The notes beneath the pieces were generated by a model. The model was not told the origin of the DNA and did no database searches. It saw only the letters and a program-made list of their open reading frames with translations. Below, one piece after another: positions 63,664 to 64,000 of a stretch of DNA of 64,000 nucleotides (within the stretch, counting starts at the first letter, position 1; each line of letters starts with the position of its first letter). The translations under genes and the position numbers were made by a program. This DNA comes from Haematococcus lacustris (Eukaryota; Chlorophyta; Chlorophyceae; Chlamydomonadales; Haematococcaceae): the NCBI GenBank assembly GCA_030144725.1, contig JASKMD010000021.1:1013768-1077767 (forward strand). Direction: 5' to 3'.

Positions 63664-64000
63664 CCCCCTTGCAGCCCCACCACCTCCCAGCCCCCGCCGA
63701 AGCCTCCCACCCCCTCCCGCCCCCTCCCAGCCCCTTTACTGCCCTGCCACCCCTTCCCAACCCCTCCCAGCCCCTCCCAGCCCCCTCACTGCCCTCCCAC
63801 CCCCTCCTAGCCCCCTCCTCCCAGCCCCTCCCAGCCCCTCCCACTCCCTCCCAGCCCCCTCACTGCCCTCCCACCCCCTCCTAGCCCCCTCACTGCCCCG
63901 CCAACCCTTCCCACCCCCTGTCCAGCCCCTCCCAGCCCCTCCCACTCCCTCCCAGCCCCGCCCACCCCCGCCACCCCCTCCCACCCCTTCCCACCCCCTC
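63664..64000. repeat. C-rich CCCCTCCCA-type tract, continues past the window
   Basis: Degenerate CCCCTCCCAG / CCCCCTCACTGCC repeats like those at 25010. Confidence 0.9.

Overview
The window looks like nuclear DNA of a GC-rich green alga, probably a volvocalean chlorophyte. The genes are intron-rich with GTGAGT/GTGGGT-type donors and pyrimidine-rich acceptors. Low-complexity coding sequence, long simple repeats and layered transposons dominate the rest. From memory, the most abundant repeat family resembles one common in Haematococcus; I could not verify this. Two runs of exactly 500 N (39441-39940, 60958-61457) are scaffold gaps.

Host genes. (1) 623-16139, plus: a coiled-coil/acidic-repeat protein, 5' end outside the window. 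(2) 17536-24048, plus: a WD40-type protein of unknown role. (3) 40355-44247, minus: a ubiquitin-specific protease of the USP36/USP42/plant UBP23 type. (4) 44906-47771, plus: a coiled-coil protein resembling the kinetochore subunit Mis12. (5) 54092-59437, minus: a Sec14-like CRAL-TRIO lipid-transfer protein, with ten exons that splice in phase. (6) 61458-62802, minus: the N-terminal part of the Paf1-complex subunit Rtf1, running into a gap.

Mobile layer. The main find is a family of Fanzor-type (eukaryotic TnpB-like) RuvC nuclease elements: five gene copies (A 2401-4488, B 6308-8928, E 9140-10815, C 48901-52376, D 57717-58629) plus a solo 3' end at 63005. A, B and E lie antisense in two introns of gene 1; D lies antisense in an intron of the Sec14 gene; C is intergenic. 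Copies B and C preserve the 5' exons, including an N-terminal KKKRK nuclear-localisation motif and a GC-AG intron filled with ACCTG repeats. Copy A preserves all three RuvC motifs. After the stop codon, A-D share about 260 bp that ends in a 13-bp hairpin and a fixed terminus followed by different sequence in each copy. This is the layout expected of a guide RNA whose spacer comes from the flank. Every copy is damaged.

Other elements. A truncated Ty3/gypsy gag-pol lies at 25191-29486. An element with long inverted repeats (about 31120-37170) carries its own gene with a 105-bp tandem array. Its left arm has been invaded by a hairpin MITE (31207-31620) and by a small LTR retrotransposon without pol (31856-34472) that has a perfect 5-bp target duplication. 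A dispersed repeat of about 600 bp occurs at 24400 and 63065, each time next to a C-rich tract. Large simple or tandem arrays sit at 7587, 14068, 22534, 30077, 35281, 39114, 41790, 46360, 49990 and 56566, mostly in introns.
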